Source: Gimesia sp.
GTDB taxonomy: Bacteria; Planctomycetota; Planctomycetia; Planctomycetales; Planctomycetaceae
Direction of reading: 5' to 3'
NCBI GenBank assembly: GCA_002706765.1
Contig: PAJV01000013.1
Span: 62,001 to 126,000, forward strand
DNA length: 64,000 bases
The first letter of the stretch is position 1, and every line of letters begins with the position of its first letter. The position numbers were made by a program, and so were the translations under genes. This document shows positions 7,219 to 15,961 of this stretch, piece by piece. The notes under the pieces are model-generated. The model was not told the DNA's origin. It saw only the letters and a list, made by a program, of their open reading frames with translations, and did no database searches.

Positions 7219-9426
7219 ATGAGTGAAATAGACGCTGCTCAGAAACTCTATGAGCGTGGTGCGACCCACTTTGCTAGTGGAGAGCTTGAGCAGGCACTTC
7301 TCTGCTTTGACGAACTCTTACAACTCGATCCATTATCGGCTCAAGCTCACAATGGACGAGGAGCCGTACTTTTCTCACGAGGGGAGCTTGAGTCAACAAT
7401 TGCTGAATATAATGAGGCGATTCGTCTTGATGCCGATTATGCAAAAGCATATTTCAATAGAGGTCAGTATTTTATCGCTACGAAGCAATACGAGAGATCA
7501 ATTGAGGATTTCTCTCACTACATCGAATTGGGTGAAGAAAAAGCAGATGTGTATGGGAATCGTGGATACGTATATTTCTTGCAAGGCGAGACCAATGCAG
7601 CAATTTCGGACTTCGATCAATCGATTGAACTCGATGCAACAAGTGCATGGACTTTTAATTGCCGTGGATGTGCCCATTTCAAAATCGAGGATTTTGATTC
7701 AGCGATCAAAGACTACGAAGAAGCGATTCGCCTGAACCCAGATTATGCCAATGCTTATCTCAATCGGGGACGGGTATTCCACGAGATAGAGGAGTTTGAC
7801 CTAGCAATCTCCGACTTTGACAAATCACTGAGTCTCGAACCTGCGAATTCAGATGCTCTCTACTATCGAGCTATAACATGGTGGGAGAAGGATGAACTTC
7901 AAAAGGCGATTGAAGATTTGACTGAAGCGATCAGGCTCAACCCAAAGTTTCTGCGAGCCTACAAAAAGCGGTCCAGAATTTGGGACGAAATTGGCGAATC
8001 AGAAAAAGCTGAACAAGATCTTGACCGAGCCGATGAACTGACTAACAGTGAAACAAATCAAGGAAATAGTATGAACAATCGAAAAATATTAGTTTCTCAA
8101 TTGCTTGAAAAACACTTTGCTCCCACACCACTCGACAACATCATCATCACAGAACGCCGTTTTCCAGAACGTGTTCGTGCAGATCTACAAAAAGCAATAG
8201 ACTCGTTGGTGGCAGAACAGTCACAACTCCTTCATTTTTGCGGTGTGCGAAAGCAGCATCGTCACGAAGGCGTCAACTTTTCGGAGCTACTTCTTCAGGA
8301 TCGGCATGACCCTGCACTGTCGGTTCCTCCCCAATATGAAGAAATAGATGTTGGCGAAGATGAAACTGTAAGATGTCTAAAAGACGGACTGTGGTTGCTT
8401 GAACAAGACGGCCAGAAATATGCACTGTTCCTTGAACCGCCAAGTCAAATTGGAAGAATGACTGGGATTCGTTTTCAGGTCGCCACGGTCAATGACGAAT
8501 TCGGCACGAAGATTTCTGATACTTTTTTCAAACGACTAGAGAAGGCGATTTTCGAGTCGGCCTGCTATCGGGGAAAGATACTCTCGCTCGAACTACAAAA
8601 TGACTATATGGGAGTCTCATCGGGAATCACAGTTCACAAACTAAAAACTATCGACCGAGAGCAAGTAATACTTCCCCGTAAGACGCTTGAACTTCTCGAA
8701 AGGAATGTCATTCAATTCGTTGCTCAACGTGGCCGTCTCAATGAATTGGGGATTTCGACCAAGAAGGGTCTGCTATTTTATGGCCCTCCGGGAACTGGAA
8801 AAACGCATACCATTCATTTTTTGGCCGGGGCTTTAGAAGGACACACATCCCTTTTAATCTCGGCTGAACAGGTTAGTATGCTCAGCGAGTACATGACATT
8901 GGCACGATTGCTCCAACCAAGCATTGTCGTATTAGAAGATGTCGATCTCATCGCAAGAGAACGCACGACAATGAACGGCGGGTGTGAAGAAGTCCTCCTC
9001 AATAAGCTTCTGAACGAAATGGATGGACTCAAGCAGGATGCAGATATCCTCTTCATTCTGACGACCAACCGCCCGGAAACCCTAGAGTCAGCACTCGCAT
9101 CAAGACCGGGACGCATCGATCAGGCTATTGAATTCCCGCTTCCCGATGAAGAAGGCCGGGCAAAGCTCATTCGGTTGTATTCCTATGGCATCACTGTTTC
9201 TGATGATGTCGTGAAGAACACAGTCAAGAAGACCGAAAATGTAAGTGCAGCTTTCATAAAAGAATTGATGAGAAGATCAATGCAATTTCACCTCGAACGA
9301 GAAGATTCTTCGACCATTGAAATGCAAGACGTTGAGAATGCTATCGAAGAATTATTATTTAGCGGAGGGTCATTAAATCGCAAGCTGTTAGGAGCAGGTT
9401 TCGACGGTCAGGGTGGCGATGAATAA
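7219..9426 (+). CDS. TPR-AAA+ ATPase fusion
   Basis: 735 residues. Residues 1-275 are about eight 34-residue TPR units (ALLCFDELLQLDPLSAQAHN, AIKDYEEAIRLNPDYANAYL and others). A linker domain of about 230 residues precedes a C-terminal AAA+ module: Walker A GPPGTGKT near 519-527, Walker B VVLEDVDLI near 570, a sensor-1 region LTTNRPETLESAL near 613, and SRPGRIDQAIEFPLP as the arginine-finger region. The order and motifs match the classical FtsH/Cdc48/BCS1-type clade. ATPases of this clade remodel or unfold proteins; the TPR domain would recruit substrate. No protease motif or transmembrane segment is present. The partner is unknown. ATG 7219 is followed at once by the first repeat. Confidence 0.85.
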   Translation: MSEIDAAQKLYERGATHFASGELEQALLCFDELLQLDPLSAQAHNGRGAVLFSRGELESTIAEYNEAIRLDADYAKAYFNRGQYFIATKQYERSIEDFSHYIELGEEKADVYGNRGYVYFLQGETNAAISDFDQSIELDATSAWTFNCRGCAHFKIEDFDSAIKDYEEAIRLNPDYANAYLNRGRVFHEIEEFDLAISDFDKSLSLEPANSDALYYRAITWWEKDELQKAIEDLTEAIRLNPKFLRAYKKRSRIWDEIGESEKAEQDLDRADELTNSETNQGNSMNNRKILVSQLLEKHFAPTPLDNIIITERRFPERVRADLQKAIDSLVAEQSQLLHFCGVRKQHRHEGVNFSELLLQDRHDPALSVPPQYEEIDVGEDETVRCLKDGLWLLEQDGQKYALFLEPPSQIGRMTGIRFQVATVNDEFGTKISDTFFKRLEKAIFESACYRGKILSLELQNDYMGVSSGITVHKLKTIDREQVILPRKTLELLERNVIQFVAQRGRLNELGISTKKGLLFYGPPGTGKTHTIHFLAGALEGHTSLLISAEQVSMLSEYMTLARLLQPSIVVLEDVDLIARERTTMNGGCEEVLLNKLLNEMDGLKQDADILFILTTNRPETLESALASRPGRIDQAIEFPLPDEEGRAKLIRLYSYGITVSDDVVKNTVKKTENVSAAFIKELMRRSMQFHLEREDSSTIEMQDVENAIEELLFSGGSLNRKLLGAGFDGQGGDE

Positions 9427-9494
9427 ATTTGGCAATCAATCCTCCGATGTGATTGCAAAGTGACTAAATCTATCACCAGTTTGGAATCATCAAT

Positions 9495-10571
9495 ATGCTC
9501 AAACCAAAATCACATCGTGTTTCAAAACCGCTATGGTTCGGCATTCTTGCTGTCGTGATGATGATGTTGTGGGTGTTTCTGGCAGTCTGGTTTCCGTATC
9601 ACAGAGAGCAAGTTGCGATTAGGGAAATTGAGAAGTTAGGAGGGGAAGTTCAGACTTTTAAGTTTGGTCCTGTCTCGTCTGTGCATTTTTACAAAAGACC
9701 AATCAGTGATGAAGATCTGAAGCATCTCAAGAAGCACTTCATTGGATTGCCTAATCTCACAAGCTTGTCTGTCGTCAACAGAAGAGTCAGTGACGACGGA
9801 ATAAAGTACCTCAACAGCTTGTCGAATCTTAGATCTTTGGATCTCAATAAAACACAGATCAGTGATGAAGGGATAAAACATCTCAGCAGTTTGACGAATC
9901 TTACACATTTGCACCTCAATAACACACAGGTCGGTGACGAAGGCATCAAACATCTCAGCAGTTTGCCGAATCTTCAATTCTTGAACATCGTAAACACACA
10001 AGTTAGCGATGAAGGGATGAAAAATCTCGGCAGATTGCCAAATCTCCTACAGTTGAACCTCAATAACACACAGATCAGTGATGGTGGCCTGAAGCATCTC
10101 GGTGGTGTGACAAGTCTTAAGTATTTGTATCTCAATAACACACAGATCAGTGATGAAGGGCTAAAGCATCTTAGTGGTTTGACAAATCTCGAACAGTTGA
10201 ACCTTAATGGCACACAGATCAGCGATGGAGGTCTGAAGCATCTCGGTGGTGTGACAAGTCTTATGTATTTGTATCTCAATAACACACAGATCAGTGATGA
10301 AGGGATGAAAAATCTCGGCAGATTGCCAAATCTCCTACAGTTGAACCTCAATGACACACAGATCAGCGATGGTGGCCTGAAGCATCTCGGCGGAGTGACA
10401 AGTCTTAAGTATTTGTATCTCAATAACACACAGATCAGTGATGAAGGGCTGAAATATCTGAGCAGTTTGAAGAAGCTTCTCACGTTGTCTCTCAAAAACA
10501 CCAATGTCTCTGAAGAAGGCATAACAAAACTCCAGAAAGAACTGCCTCGTTTAAGCGATATTTCATATTGA
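9495..10571 (+). CDS. membrane-anchored leucine-rich-repeat protein
   Basis: 358 residues. A basic N-terminus and one hydrophobic segment (about 11-34, LWFGILAVVMMMLWVFLAVW) form an uncleaved anchor. From about residue 72 there are some twelve LRR units of 24 residues with consensus LKHLGGVTSLKYLYLNNTQISDEG. Several consecutive units are nearly identical at DNA level (for example around 10070-10160 and 10370-10440), a sign of recent repeat expansion by slippage or unequal crossover. The LRR domain is probably extracytoplasmic and used for binding. It lies 68 bp after the TPR-AAA gene on the same strand, so the two may be co-expressed. Confidence 0.8.
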   Translation: MLKPKSHRVSKPLWFGILAVVMMMLWVFLAVWFPYHREQVAIREIEKLGGEVQTFKFGPVSSVHFYKRPISDEDLKHLKKHFIGLPNLTSLSVVNRRVSDDGIKYLNSLSNLRSLDLNKTQISDEGIKHLSSLTNLTHLHLNNTQVGDEGIKHLSSLPNLQFLNIVNTQVSDEGMKNLGRLPNLLQLNLNNTQISDGGLKHLGGVTSLKYLYLNNTQISDEGLKHLSGLTNLEQLNLNGTQISDGGLKHLGGVTSLMYLYLNNTQISDEGMKNLGRLPNLLQLNLNDTQISDGGLKHLGGVTSLKYLYLNNTQISDEGLKYLSSLKKLLTLSLKNTNVSEEGITKLQKELPRLSDISY

Positions 10572-10640
10572 CTAACACCCGTCGAAATGTTCGAGTATTT
10601 TGAGAGCTAGAATGCCGAAGGTCGGGGGCAGGATCACGGG
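10572..10640 (-). pseudogene. HEAT-repeat gene remnant
   Basis: On the minus strand this short stretch reads PTFGILALKILEHFDGC and then stops at 10572-10574. It resembles the repeat FNIRIFALKILEHIDQ of the HEAT protein at 2049-2735, and the underlying DNA (TTCGAGTATTTTGAGAGC on the plus strand) is shared. No start or further repeats are present. Confidence 0.5.
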
Positions 10641-10786
10641 GAGCCTGAACCATACCCTCGACGACGTTTACTCATCGTCTCGAAAAAACGGCTGTTCGTT
10701 AAAGTCTTGATTTTGCATGGCGCACCTTCCTCTCGGGTTTGTAGTTGGACACCGATTGTTAGGGAAGGTTCACCCAGCGATATTGC

Positions 10787-12901
10787 TCAAGCAAGATATT
10801 GGCTTAGGATGATATCTGTATCAAATGCCGAGACCGTTCCCTCGTGCAAACCAAAAACGGTTTCTGCGTCCTTGATAGAATCAACGATTTCTCCCCGTGC
10901 CTCTGCGTGTATTAGGAACAAGTCGAAAAGAGTTGGTTTGTTGAGTTCAAGTATGGCACGTCCAATTTGACTGAAGCCAACAGAATTCTGGTGTGCGTTG
11001 TTTATCTGTGCATAACTTTTCAAGCCGAGATCGGCCCAATAGACTTTACGATTCAGAGCATCGATAATCAAAGGAACGCACGCCCTACTAGGGGAAGTAA
11101 TGTCAATTTTGTCCTGAACGGTCTTGGGCTCAAAGACTTCGCCAGAATTTGGCTTCTTTCTGACCATCCAGCCTCCAAAGCATTCTGGAAGTGAAACATA
11201 TGGTTGCCCCGAATATGACAATACACTCATGACAACATAGCGTGCTTTCATTTGCAGAGCGGACGGCAGATTCACGTCAATGAATTCACATGCTCCTTCT
11301 GGAGCCGAAGTGATATCTCCGCTATGGTAACATTGTCCATCCCTTAGATTGTAATAAGAGATGTCGCCTTGGCTTTCCCAGTTTTCATCGAAAAAGGAAG
11401 CAGATAGGTCGAGGTCAACTCGACTCGCCCACTCATCGTCTGCATCAATGTTTTTCCACCAACAGAAGAATCTAATAGTGTCTCCTTCAGGTAAGTCAAA
11501 TCTTGAACCACGAGATATGGCTCGCAACGATCTGCTGGCTGAACGCTGAGAGAATGGAACAATTTGATTTTTCAGTCGCTCATCGAGATAAACTTTTCCA
11601 AGAGAGGGCAGTTCTGTAAATCGTGCGAGAAGAATTTCACGAACACCATTATGAACAGCCTCAGAAATCCCTTCTGCCAGAGGTGCCAATGGACCATCCT
11701 TGACCTGTACTTTGGCCGCATTCCCTTTTGGGAAGAAAGCTCTATTTTCGATAACGTCACGAATTTGGAAATGGCACCATGTCTGTAACAGGACTGGCGT
11801 AGAAACTTGTGACGCAATCTCAAGAAAGCTCTTAACGATTGAATCCTGTTCGTTGTATGATCGCAATACATGGTCCAGCCGACGTGCAAAATCACCCGGT
11901 CGCTGTACCAGTAGTTGAATGGTCGTCTGAGGGATGCCCTCTCTGATTGCCTCTTCAATTTTTCCATTGAAGGTCTTGAAAGGTTTATTATTCCGAAGGA
12001 TATCAAATCCGTCGAAAGATTTGGGGAATTTCTTTTTAAAATCACCCGGATGCAATCGCTCGCCGAGTCGAATCCATCGATCCTTCCATCGAAGCATGTC
12101 TTCTGTTCTGCTCGAACCGGAGTTCTCTAAGCATCCAAGCAGGAACCGACGTTCTCGCTTTGAGAAGTTTCTAAACTTTGTAGGTTCTGCCAGTGAAGCA
12201 TCACCATCGGACATGACAACCGCCACACGAAGGACATCTGTGGCAGTTTTAATTGCCGGAATCAAACAGTCGGGCTGCGGCAAAGAGGCTACTAAGAATG
12301 CCAATGTTTCCTTTTGTGGTATCTTTTCTGGAATCAGCCCAGAGACATCTCGATGACTGGCGAACCAATCAAGAATATCTTTATCGGATTTCGAGATTGA
12401 AGAATTCGAGGCGGCTAGGTTTGTGAAAATGCTACTGAAATCTTCTTCAGAGCCAAGCTCGATCCAACGAAGAGTATGAAACTCTTCTAGCAATGGACGA
12501 GCCTCTTTCACATAGTTGGGAAGCACAACGAGACTTGGATCACCAATTGCATCTGAGACGATGAATCCGAAGTAGTGAGTGATTGCATTAAAGTATAGCT
12601 CTGCATCAGATGCTTCCATGACCTGTTTCGGAAAATTCGGATACATTGGATTGAATGTACGATGTGCTCCCACCAATTTCTGAAGTATGGGAAGAATCGT
12701 AGAATACCAAGATGCGAGTTCATCACTGGATAAACTCGAAAGACATTCCAAAATCGGAGTGCTCAAACCGAAACCAAGCGACTGCACATTTTTGGCAGCA
12801 GACGCAATCTCTTCTGACGTAGCACCTCCGTCACCTTCAGAGATTATGACCTTGAGGCTTTTCGTTAGGTAGATTTCTGTTTGATTGCGACTGGAAGTCA
12901 T
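10787..12901 (-). CDS. large stress-type protein with TerD-like region (MXAN_6230/SCO0854-like, no RING)
   Basis: 704 residues, cytoplasmic. The C-terminal third has a TerD-like stretch: RVDLDLSASFFDENW near 490, then YSGQPYVSLPECFGGWMVR near 560-577. After it comes CVPLIIDALNRKVYWADL. The N-terminal two thirds are helical (for example RWKDRWIRLGERLHPGDF). This layout recalls the MXAN_6230/SCO0854 family as I remember it, whose members carry a RING-type Cys cluster after the first helical domain; no such cysteines occur here. TerD-like domains are Ca2+-binding parts of tellurite/stress modules. It lies 256 bp downstream of, and on the same strand as, the Thg1/kinase pair, which suggests a shared RNA-damage or stress role. 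The family assignment comes from memory of motifs. Confidence 0.55.
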   Translation of the reverse strand: MTSSRNQTEIYLTKSLKVIISEGDGGATSEEIASAAKNVQSLGFGLSTPILECLSSLSSDELASWYSTILPILQKLVGAHRTFNPMYPNFPKQVMEASDAELYFNAITHYFGFIVSDAIGDPSLVVLPNYVKEARPLLEEFHTLRWIELGSEEDFSSIFTNLAASNSSISKSDKDILDWFASHRDVSGLIPEKIPQKETLAFLVASLPQPDCLIPAIKTATDVLRVAVVMSDGDASLAEPTKFRNFSKRERRFLLGCLENSGSSRTEDMLRWKDRWIRLGERLHPGDFKKKFPKSFDGFDILRNNKPFKTFNGKIEEAIREGIPQTTIQLLVQRPGDFARRLDHVLRSYNEQDSIVKSFLEIASQVSTPVLLQTWCHFQIRDVIENRAFFPKGNAAKVQVKDGPLAPLAEGISEAVHNGVREILLARFTELPSLGKVYLDERLKNQIVPFSQRSASRSLRAISRGSRFDLPEGDTIRFFCWWKNIDADDEWASRVDLDLSASFFDENWESQGDISYYNLRDGQCYHSGDITSAPEGACEFIDVNLPSALQMKARYVVMSVLSYSGQPYVSLPECFGGWMVRKKPNSGEVFEPKTVQDKIDITSPSRACVPLIIDALNRKVYWADLGLKSYAQINNAHQNSVGFSQIGRAILELNKPTLFDLFLIHAEARGEIVDSIKDAETVFGLHEGTVSAFDTDIILSQYLA

Positions 12902-13157
12902 AAGAATAAAAAAAGGTCGGGGAAGCTGTCAAAGTGGAATTCGTCCAAAGCGATAGAAGGAACCTTGACAATAGCCCAACCAGTCTCCCTTATATAAAAT
13001 GGACATCTGCATAACAAGCCGAATGTGTATCATTTTTCTTGATAGTACAGACACCTGACAAGCTCGAATTATTCGATAGAAAAATGAGAAAGGAATCGGA
13101 TGGACTATGATATAGTCATCCCTCGAATTTGAATATGGAGAAAGCCTCTTTGAAAGA

Positions 13158-13913
13158 TCAAAGTAACCTTTTCACGAACTCACTATATTCGTCCTTCATC
13201 GGCAGATCATAATCTTTCTTTATCCTCCGCCGCTGTGCCACAACATCCTCACCAGTGATGGGATTGATGGCGGGTTTCTCGTAATCTTCCCAGTACATGC
13301 CGATACCACGTTTTTGCCAGTTGGGGACATCGTTGAAATTGATGCCATATTGAAAAAGAAGTTCGTTTTTCTGACGGACTGAGAGCCCAAGTAATCGCTT
13401 GGTAGCAGCTTGCTCGTCCAGACATTCTTTACGAAGTGTCCAATAACAATATGCGCTTAAGGCATTTCTGGCAGCGTCTTCATTCCGCCAACGGAAATAA
13501 TCCACCACCAGTTCTACACTCGGCAATTGAGAGATTCGACAATCAAAAGTCGCCACCTCTCCAATTAAGAGAGAGAACTTGGCACTTGCTTCTGCTGCCA
13601 ATGTTGAGTTGTACTTACGGAGTTTTCTACCGAAGAGTTGATCTTCGAGAGAAAACAGCAAAGAAATCTCATCACTTTCGGTATAGGCGTAGAGTACCCG
13701 AAAACCACAAGTCATCAGTGATTCGGTGGTGGCCACCATCAGGTCTCGAAAGCATTGATCGAATGGAGCTTCAAACTGGCATACTTCTTTCGTCAATCGG
13801 GTGAAGCTGCGGCCATCCAGCCGAGCCACCATGAAGAGACCGGGGAGAACACAGTAATCGGCAGCGGTTTCAAAAACTCGCATTTTCTTATCAAGTTCGT
13901 CAAATTTCATCAT
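13158..13913 (-). CDS. Thg1-type tRNA(His) guanylyltransferase-like 3'-5' polymerase
   Basis: About 251 residues from ATG 13913, which has AGGA five bases upstream; an in-frame start at 13940 lies inside the upstream gene. Family hallmarks are ARLDGRSFTRLTK and YTESDEISLLF, which hold the two metal-binding aspartates (about D33 and D81). Thg1 and Thg1-like proteins add nucleotides in the 3'-5' direction to the 5' end of tRNA; bacterial members mostly repair truncated 5' ends. The length matches the family. The first 14 bases overlap the end of the P-loop kinase gene, so the two are translationally coupled. Together they could prepare and rebuild damaged RNA 5' ends; that pairing is inference. 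Confidence 0.85.
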   Translation of the reverse strand: MMKFDELDKKMRVFETAADYCVLPGLFMVARLDGRSFTRLTKEVCQFEAPFDQCFRDLMVATTESLMTCGFRVLYAYTESDEISLLFSLEDQLFGRKLRKYNSTLAAEASAKFSLLIGEVATFDCRISQLPSVELVVDYFRWRNEDAARNALSAYCYWTLRKECLDEQAATKRLLGLSVRQKNELLFQYGINFNDVPNWQKRGIGMYWEDYEKPAINPITGEDVVAQRRRIKKDYDLPMKDEYSEFVKRLL

Positions 13914-14346
13914 TCCATTCCTCGACGACGAATTCACCATTTTTTATTTGGACGTAAAACAATTGATCGAAGCCCTCGTCAAACGAAGGCAGTTCGAGTT
14001 TTGTAGCTTTCGATAATACTGCAACATCAGGAACTCGTTCCGTTTCCGAACGAGTCTCATTCCTTTTCAAACATTCCTCGATTACTGACTGAAAGTAATA
14101 TCCAACAACATCCAACCGGGCAGTTTTGGCAGCTTCAATGTACCTAGACCGATCTGCTCTAGTTGGGTTCGTGTTATCTATAACAAATTTTTGTTTAGCC
14201 TGAATGCACGCATCAAGAAGAAGCAGTTCTCTGTGGCGGGTTTTCAACAAGTCGAGGTTTATACGGACGTGTGTAGAGAAGAACCGCTCTTTGTAAAAGG
14301 ACGTTTTTCCCGACGCAGGCAAACCCATAAAGACGACCGCTTCCAT
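13900..14346 (-). CDS. P-loop kinase of the polynucleotide kinase/zeta-toxin type
   Basis: 148 residues. Walker A is GLPASGKT (8-15), followed by RINLD and FVIDNTNPTRADR (D57), an arrangement seen in the 5'-OH polynucleotide kinase and zeta-like families, where the DNT/N motif contacts the substrate. The C-terminal lid region has ECLKRNETRSETERVPD. The likely reaction is ATP-dependent phosphorylation of an RNA or nucleotide 5' end. The gene precedes and overlaps the Thg1-type gene by 14 bases, so 5'-end healing followed by 5'-end extension is a natural reading. A sugar or antibiotic kinase of the same fold cannot be excluded. Confidence 0.75.
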   Translation of the reverse strand: MEAVVFMGLPASGKTSFYKERFFSTHVRINLDLLKTRHRELLLLDACIQAKQKFVIDNTNPTRADRSRYIEAAKTARLDVVGYYFQSVIEECLKRNETRSETERVPDVAVLSKATKLELPSFDEGFDQLFYVQIKNGEFVVEEWNDEI

Positions 14347-14813
14347 TTTTTCTCACCATAATTTGCGAACCAATTCAGTGGACTGAGTGTCGAATTATCC
14401 CACGGCCCTCTTTTTAATCTTTAGAAAAGACACGTTTGAGATGACTTGCAAACTGACACTGAGAGTTCGTTATTGGTTCAAAGCATAACCGTTTAGCAAC
14501 AGTGAAGGAACAAGGTGTCATCCGTCGCTGGTCAGCGAAAGCTGGATTAAAAATGGGAGATTATACCTGTTATAATTCTGCGCAATCATACCTGCCGAAA
14601 TATTGCACCGGCGATTTTTTCGAGATTCAATCTGCATCAGTTTTTCAGCGTGGCGCAGGCGATTTGAAAGTTCTTCGATTAAAATAAAAGATAGGGGGGT
14701 ACACAGTGTGTAGCCAGCCTTCCCCACCCCCTTTCCTCCCCACTTTTCGAATCCAAGTTTCTCGGATTCTTTTTTTGTAACATCAGATTGAAGACCGAAG
14801 CTGATCCTGACGA
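14347..14813. other. 467-bp spacer between the kinase and recombinase genes
   Basis: No convincing gene. The only structure I can support is a hairpin with a T-run at 14749-14776. The spacer separates the RNA-repair pair from the mobile-element cassette and may contain its boundary, but no att core could be identified. Confidence 0.45.
14749..14776 (+). terminator. possible rho-independent terminator
   Basis: GAATCC at 14749-14754 pairs with GGATTC at 14764-14769 across a nine-base loop and is followed by seven T. The stem is short, and no plus-strand gene reads into it, so it could instead mark an element border. Confidence 0.35.
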
Positions 14814-15497
14814 TTAAACAACTTCGTACCGCCTCAAGACAGACCGCACCTGCACGTGATTCCATGATCGGCCACGGCGAGTCTCGTATCCGTCATCGTT
14901 GAGGTGTCTGGCAATGGCTCGCAGTGAAACACCTTCATCTCGAAGTTCCCTCATGATTGGATAGAGATCAGTGTAAGCAGAGTCGGCCTCTCTTCGTGCG
15001 GCTTCACCTGCCGCTGTTGCTCCTCTCCTACTCGCATCCATAGTCAGGTTACGACACTCAGGTCTGGACGCTCCAAGTTTACCACCACGAGCTTTGTAAG
15101 CTTTGAGCGCAGCCTTGGTACGCTCGCTGATCCGATGTGCTTCGTCCTGTGCAACCGCTGCCAAGATGTGAATGGTCAGATCGTTGGCACTTGGCTGATC
15201 ACAAGCAAGGAACTTGACGCCTGCCTCCATGAGACCACTCAAGAAGTGGACGTTGCGAGCCAGCCTGTCGAGCTTGGCGATGACAAGTGTGGCTTTGGAT
15301 CGACGGGCATGAGAAACTGCCTTCGCCAACTCTGGTCGTTCTGACCACTTGCCGGTCTCGACCTCGATGTACGACTTGAGGACTTGTGCCCCATGAGCAT
15401 TGGCAAACTGACTGACGGTGGCTTCTTGCCCTTCGAGCCCAAGTCCAGACTTGGCTTGCTTTGAAGTGGACACACGGTAGTAAGGCACGAGTTTCAA
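14814..15497 (-). CDS. serine recombinase (resolvase family)
   Basis: 227 residues. The N-terminal catalytic domain begins KLVPYYRVSTSKQ, with the nucleophile at S10 and the conserved Arg at R8. KLDRLARN and HILAAVAQDEAHRISERTK match the conserved helices of the family. The C-terminal segment (RAIARHLNDDGYETRRGRSW) is a helix-turn-helix. It is short, like Tn3/Hin resolvases, and lacks the large zinc domain of phiC31-type integrases. The start is TTG 15497 behind GGGAGA. The enzyme would resolve, invert or integrate DNA. It lies at the downstream end of the AGGACACCGG cassette array, with a 13-bp inverted repeat in its leader. Confidence 0.85.
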   Translation of the reverse strand: MKLVPYYRVSTSKQAKSGLGLEGQEATVSQFANAHGAQVLKSYIEVETGKWSERPELAKAVSHARRSKATLVIAKLDRLARNVHFLSGLMEAGVKFLACDQPSANDLTIHILAAVAQDEAHRISERTKAALKAYKARGGKLGASRPECRNLTMDASRRGATAAGEAARREADSAYTDLYPIMRELRDEGVSLRAIARHLNDDGYETRRGRSWNHVQVRSVLRRYEVV

Positions 15498-15520
15498 TGG
15501 ATTTCTCCCAATATCACGGG

Positions 15521-15562
15521 GTGGTAAAGAGCCTTCAACGAACGGTCAGGGCTTTTTACCAC
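15521..15562 (-). repeat. 13-bp inverted repeat in the recombinase leader
   Basis: GTGGTAAAGAGCC at 15521-15533 pairs with GGCTTTTTACCAC at 15550-15562 with one mismatch and a 16-base spacer. It lies between the leader element at 15599 and the recombinase start at 15497. It could be a recombination site, an operator or an RNA hairpin. A GTG inside one arm opens a 22-codon frame whose TGA overlaps the recombinase TTG (TTGA), a possible leader peptide. Confidence 0.5.
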
Positions 15563-15598
15563 TGGTTTTTTGATGAATGTGGCCTTCTTCAATACTTG

Positions 15599-15608
15599 CC
15601 GGTGTCCG
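15599..15608 (-). promoter_or_regulatory. leader element copy A (GGACACCGG)
   Basis: GGACACCGG followed by CAAG on the minus strand, with C instead of A at the first position. It lies 44 bases after the stop at 15652 and 101 bases before the recombinase TTG, the only long spacing in the array. Confidence 0.65.
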
Positions 15609-15651
15609 AAAGGTGAAGCTCCCATCCTTGAGAGCCCCACCATCCACGGAC

Positions 15652-15897
15652 CTATTCCGGGGAGAAAGAAAAGTAATAGCGAGGGCTGGCTTGAAACATC
15701 ACACTTCCCCGCACGTTGTCACATCGACGACGAACTCCCACAAAGGGGGACATGAAACCCGTCACTTCAAATTGCTCCTGCAACTCGGTCGTATCCCAAA
15801 CTTCGCCGTGCTTGGCTTCAAGATATTCCCGACTTCCTTCGACGGCATTGATCTGTGCCACCATCTCACGACGGATTGGTTCTGTTGGATCAGACAT
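15652..15897 (-). CDS. 81-residue cassette protein, unrecognised
   Basis: The start is ATG 15897 (MSDPTEPIRREMV), with AAGGAACGAAA upstream and the leader element 45 bases before it. The protein is mixed charge with two helices and a strand-rich C-terminus (VTGFMSPFVGVRRRCDN, GSVMFQASPRYYFSF). No family is recognised. It is part of the co-directional array between the recombinase and the ArdC-like gene and is probably an accessory gene of a mobile element. Confidence 0.6.
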   Translation of the reverse strand: MSDPTEPIRREMVAQINAVEGSREYLEAKHGEVWDTTELQEQFEVTGFMSPFVGVRRRCDNVRGSVMFQASPRYYFSFSPE

Positions 15898-15942
15898 TTT
15901 CGTTCCTTTCAAGGTTGAGTTGTTGTTTCCACAGTCGTCTTG

Positions 15943-15952
15943 CCGGTGTCCT
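15943..15952 (-). promoter_or_regulatory. leader element copy B (AGGACACCGG)
   Basis: Exact AGGACACCGG + CAAG on the minus strand, nine bases after the TGA at 15962-15964 and 45 bases before ATG 15897. Confidence 0.75.
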
Positions 15953-15961
15953 ACTTACCGA

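Noticed and set aside
14502-14865. Short frames on both strands between the kinase and recombinase genes
   Set aside because: No ribosome-binding site or protein-like composition; one overlaps the recombinase end.
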